Assembly: GCA_003164305.1 (NCBI GenBank)
Contig: PLSZ01000518.1
Location: 3,207-11,061 of the forward strand
Direction of reading: 5' to 3'
Length of the DNA stretch: 7,855 nt
Origin: Acetobacteraceae bacterium
Lineage (GTDB): Bacteria; Pseudomonadota; Alphaproteobacteria; Acetobacterales; Acetobacteraceae
The first letter of the stretch is position 1. Every line of letters begins with the position of its first letter. The position numbers were made by a program, and so were the translations under genes. The notes beneath the pieces were generated by a model. That model was not told where the DNA came from. It saw only the letters and a program-made list of their open reading frames with translations, and did no database searches. This document shows, one piece after another, positions 6,609 to 7,855 of the stretch.

Positions 6609-7616
6609 TCACGCCGGTGTCGCCTGGATGATGTCCACCACGGGCTTCGCGTCCGGATGCGCTGTCAGGAAGGCCTCGGTCTGCGGCGCCACGCGCTTGC
6701 GGAAGGCTTCCCGGTCGCAGTCGAACACGGTGACGCCTTTACCTTTCAGCACGTCCAGCGCGTCCTGCTCTACCGCCAGCCCGTGCGCGCGCGTATCGAC
6801 CGAGGCTTTCCCCGCCGCGTCCAGGAACCCGTCGCGCAGTTTCGGGTCCATCCGCTTGAAGGTCGCGTCGCTGAAATAGGTCGCGAGGGGCGAGAAATTG
6901 TGCTGCGTCAGACTATAGTTCTTCACCGTCTCATAGAACTTGCTGGCCAGGATCGTCGGTGGATCGTGCTCCAGCCCATCCAGCACGCCGGCTTGCAACG
7001 CGGTGTAAATTTCACCGAACGCCAGGGGTGTGGCCGCCGCGCCCATCAGCCGGAGGCATTCCGTGATGACGGGATTCGGCAGCGTGCGAATTTTCATGCC
7101 GGACAAATCTTCGGGTGTACGGACCGGCTTTTTCGCCAACACGCTGCGCGCGCCGAAATTATACGCCCATCCGGCGATGCGGATATTGGCGTTTTTCAAC
7201 AACGCGTCCTCGATCGGCTTCGCCGCTCCGGTGTCGAACGCCTTGGTTTGTTGCGGGAAACTCTTGAACATGTAGCCAAGGTCGTAGACCCCGACCAATG
7301 GTACGAGATTGGCAGAGATCGATGTTCCCGACACCATCATGTCGATGACGCCGAGCTTGACCGAATTGATGACGTCGATTTCCTGTCCGAGCTGATTGTC
7401 GGGAAAGAACTGCACGTCGATCTGCCCGTCCAGTCCGGCGGCCTTCAACTGTTTGATCAGGTTATCGTAATACACCCGTCCGTTGGCGTATTTTGGATCG
7501 TTCGCCTGGGAGGACGACAGCCGCATTTTCATCGGCGCGGCCCGAGCGGTGCCAATGATGGCGGGCGCGACGGCGGCCCCGAGCAAAACAGCGCGGCGCG
7601 TGGTACGAGAGGTCAT
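6609..7616 (-). CDS. dctP: TRAP transporter periplasmic substrate-binding protein, DctP family
   Basis: The product has 335 residues, normal for DctP. The leader MTSRTTRRAVLLGAAVAP... is Tat-like (TRRAVL, hydrophobic core, cleavage probably after ARA near residue 26). Mature-protein signatures are LSSSQANDP at 33-41, FPDNQLGQEIDVINSVKLGVIDM at 71-93, RTPEDLSGMKIRT at 166-178 with R177, the conserved Arg that usually binds the ligand carboxylate, and AFGEIYTALQAGVLDG at 199-214. The next residues are LEHDPP (215-220). Many sialic acid or dicarboxylate binders read QENP here, with an Asn that helps bind the ligand, so a different ligand class is likely. The start at 7616 is chosen because it is preceded by GGAGG and begins the signal peptide; an in-frame extension to 7790 would hide the leader inside 58 Pro/Arg/Gly-rich residues. 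It is the first gene of the TRAP pair. Confidence 0.95.
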   Translation of the reverse strand: MTSRTTRRAVLLGAAVAPAIIGTARAAPMKMRLSSSQANDPKYANGRVYYDNLIKQLKAAGLDGQIDVQFFPDNQLGQEIDVINSVKLGVIDMMVSGTSISANLVPLVGVYDLGYMFKSFPQQTKAFDTGAAKPIEDALLKNANIRIAGWAYNFGARSVLAKKPVRTPEDLSGMKIRTLPNPVITECLRLMGAAATPLAFGEIYTALQAGVLDGLEHDPPTILASKFYETVKNYSLTQHNFSPLATYFSDATFKRMDPKLRDGFLDAAGKASVDTRAHGLAVEQDALDVLKGKGVTVFDCDREAFRKRVAPQTEAFLTAHPDAKPVVDIIQATPA

Positions 7617-7626
7617 TCGGGCGGTT

Positions 7627-7631
7627 CCTCC
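7627..7631 (-). promoter_or_regulatory. Ribosome binding site of the TRAP binding-protein gene
   Basis: GGAGG on the minus strand (within GGAGGAA), 10 bases before ATG 7616. It supports this start over the longer in-frame alternative at 7790. Further upstream, TTGCCC (7694-7689) and GATACT (7673-7668) form a weak promoter-like pair, but the 15-bp spacer is too short for a firm call. Confidence 0.7.
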
Positions 7632-7708
7632 GGCGCCGGGGATCGGCGCTCGTCCTGTTGGCCGCGTAGTATCGTGAACGCATGGCTCGGGCAACCGAGG
7701 GAAGGCGA

Positions 7709-7769
7709 GGGCTCCGCCCCCGGGTCGAGACCGGGGCAGGCTCTTCGAACCCGTCAGGGGCGTTGCCCC
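7709..7769. repeat. Hairpin-rich GC intergenic element upstream of the TRAP genes (candidate dispersed repeat)
   Basis: Three short self-complementary units lie within 61 bp: GGGC-TCC-GCCC (7709-7719); CCCCGG at 7718-7723 pairing with CCGGGG at 7731-7736 across a 7-base loop; and GGGGC-GTT-GCCCC (7757-7769). The style (ggctccgcccc, ggggcgttgcccc) resembles short GC-rich intergenic elements that recur in Rhodospirillales genomes. This is from memory and only one copy is visible here. It lies between the TRAP start and whatever is to the right. It could also be a transcription terminator region for a gene beyond the window, but no T-run follows on either strand. Confidence 0.45.
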
Positions 7770-7790
7770 ATAGGCGTCAGGGTAAGCCAC

Positions 7791-7814
7791 CGGGGAGGAA
7801 CCATCGGGGAGGAA
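7791..7814 (+). repeat. 10-bp direct repeat (CGGGGAGGAA, two copies)
   Basis: CGGGGAGGAA occurs at 7791-7800 and 7805-7814, a 14-base period. Both copies are purine-rich and resemble ribosome binding sites. The second lies directly before ATG at 7816, but the gap of 3 bases is too short and only 13 codons follow before the window ends. The function is unknown. Confidence 0.5.
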
Positions 7815-7855
7815 AATGTCCGCCCCTTCCCGTCATCCTCGGGCCTTTCGTCGTC

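Noticed and set aside
7617..7790. Longer start for the DctP gene at 7790 (58 extra residues).
   Set aside because: It would bury the signal peptide and run through the hairpin-rich element; GGAGG before 7616 marks the better start.
7816..7855. Possible divergent gene starting at ATG 7816.
   Set aside because: Only 13 codons are visible, the purine-rich site is just 3 bases from the ATG, and the sequence looks more like an intergenic palindrome arm.

Overview
The window is GC-rich bacterial DNA with strongly GC-biased third codon positions. Its gene content is a TRAP transporter, a DMSO-reductase-superfamily enzyme, a creatininase-like amidohydrolase and a CocE/NonD-type hydrolase. Together with the hairpin-rich intergenic sequence at the right end, this suggests an alphaproteobacterium, perhaps of the order Rhodospirillales (Acetobacteraceae-like). 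That placement is inferred from composition and gene style only; no rRNA or other phylogenetic marker is present.

Layout, left to right. (1) Positions 1-1634, minus strand: the N-terminal 544 codons of a molybdopterin-dependent oxidoreductase whose 3' end lies outside the window. (2) Positions 1635-1702: a 68-bp divergent intergenic region with a small inverted repeat. (3) Positions 1703-2515 and 2512-4320, plus strand: a creatininase-family amidohydrolase and a CocE/NonD (S15-like) serine hydrolase, joined by a 4-bp ATGA overlap and so very likely one translationally coupled operon. (4) Positions 4324-4491, minus strand: a 55-residue single-span membrane protein with a near-consensus ribosome binding site. 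It ends 3 bp from the end of the CocE gene. (5) Positions 4689-6524, minus strand: a fused DctQ-DctM TRAP permease. (6) Positions 6609-7616, minus strand: the matching periplasmic DctP-type binding protein with a Tat-like signal peptide. (7) Positions 7617-7855: no gene that I can support; it holds the upstream region of the TRAP operon, a run of three short GC hairpins and a 10-bp direct repeat.

How the genes may work together (inference). The TRAP system would import an organic anion, probably a carboxylate. The amidohydrolase and the serine hydrolase, made from one message, would open amide, cyclic amide or ester bonds in that compound or its products. The molybdoenzyme, transcribed divergently from the hydrolases, could do an oxidation or hydroxylation step. 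The locus therefore looks like a compact scavenging and breakdown module for an unidentified amide- or ester-bearing compound. All the main protein families are known. What is less familiar is the combination, the coupled pair of hydrolases and the small membrane protein between the two arms. I saw no CRISPR array, tRNA, rRNA, transposase or phage gene.
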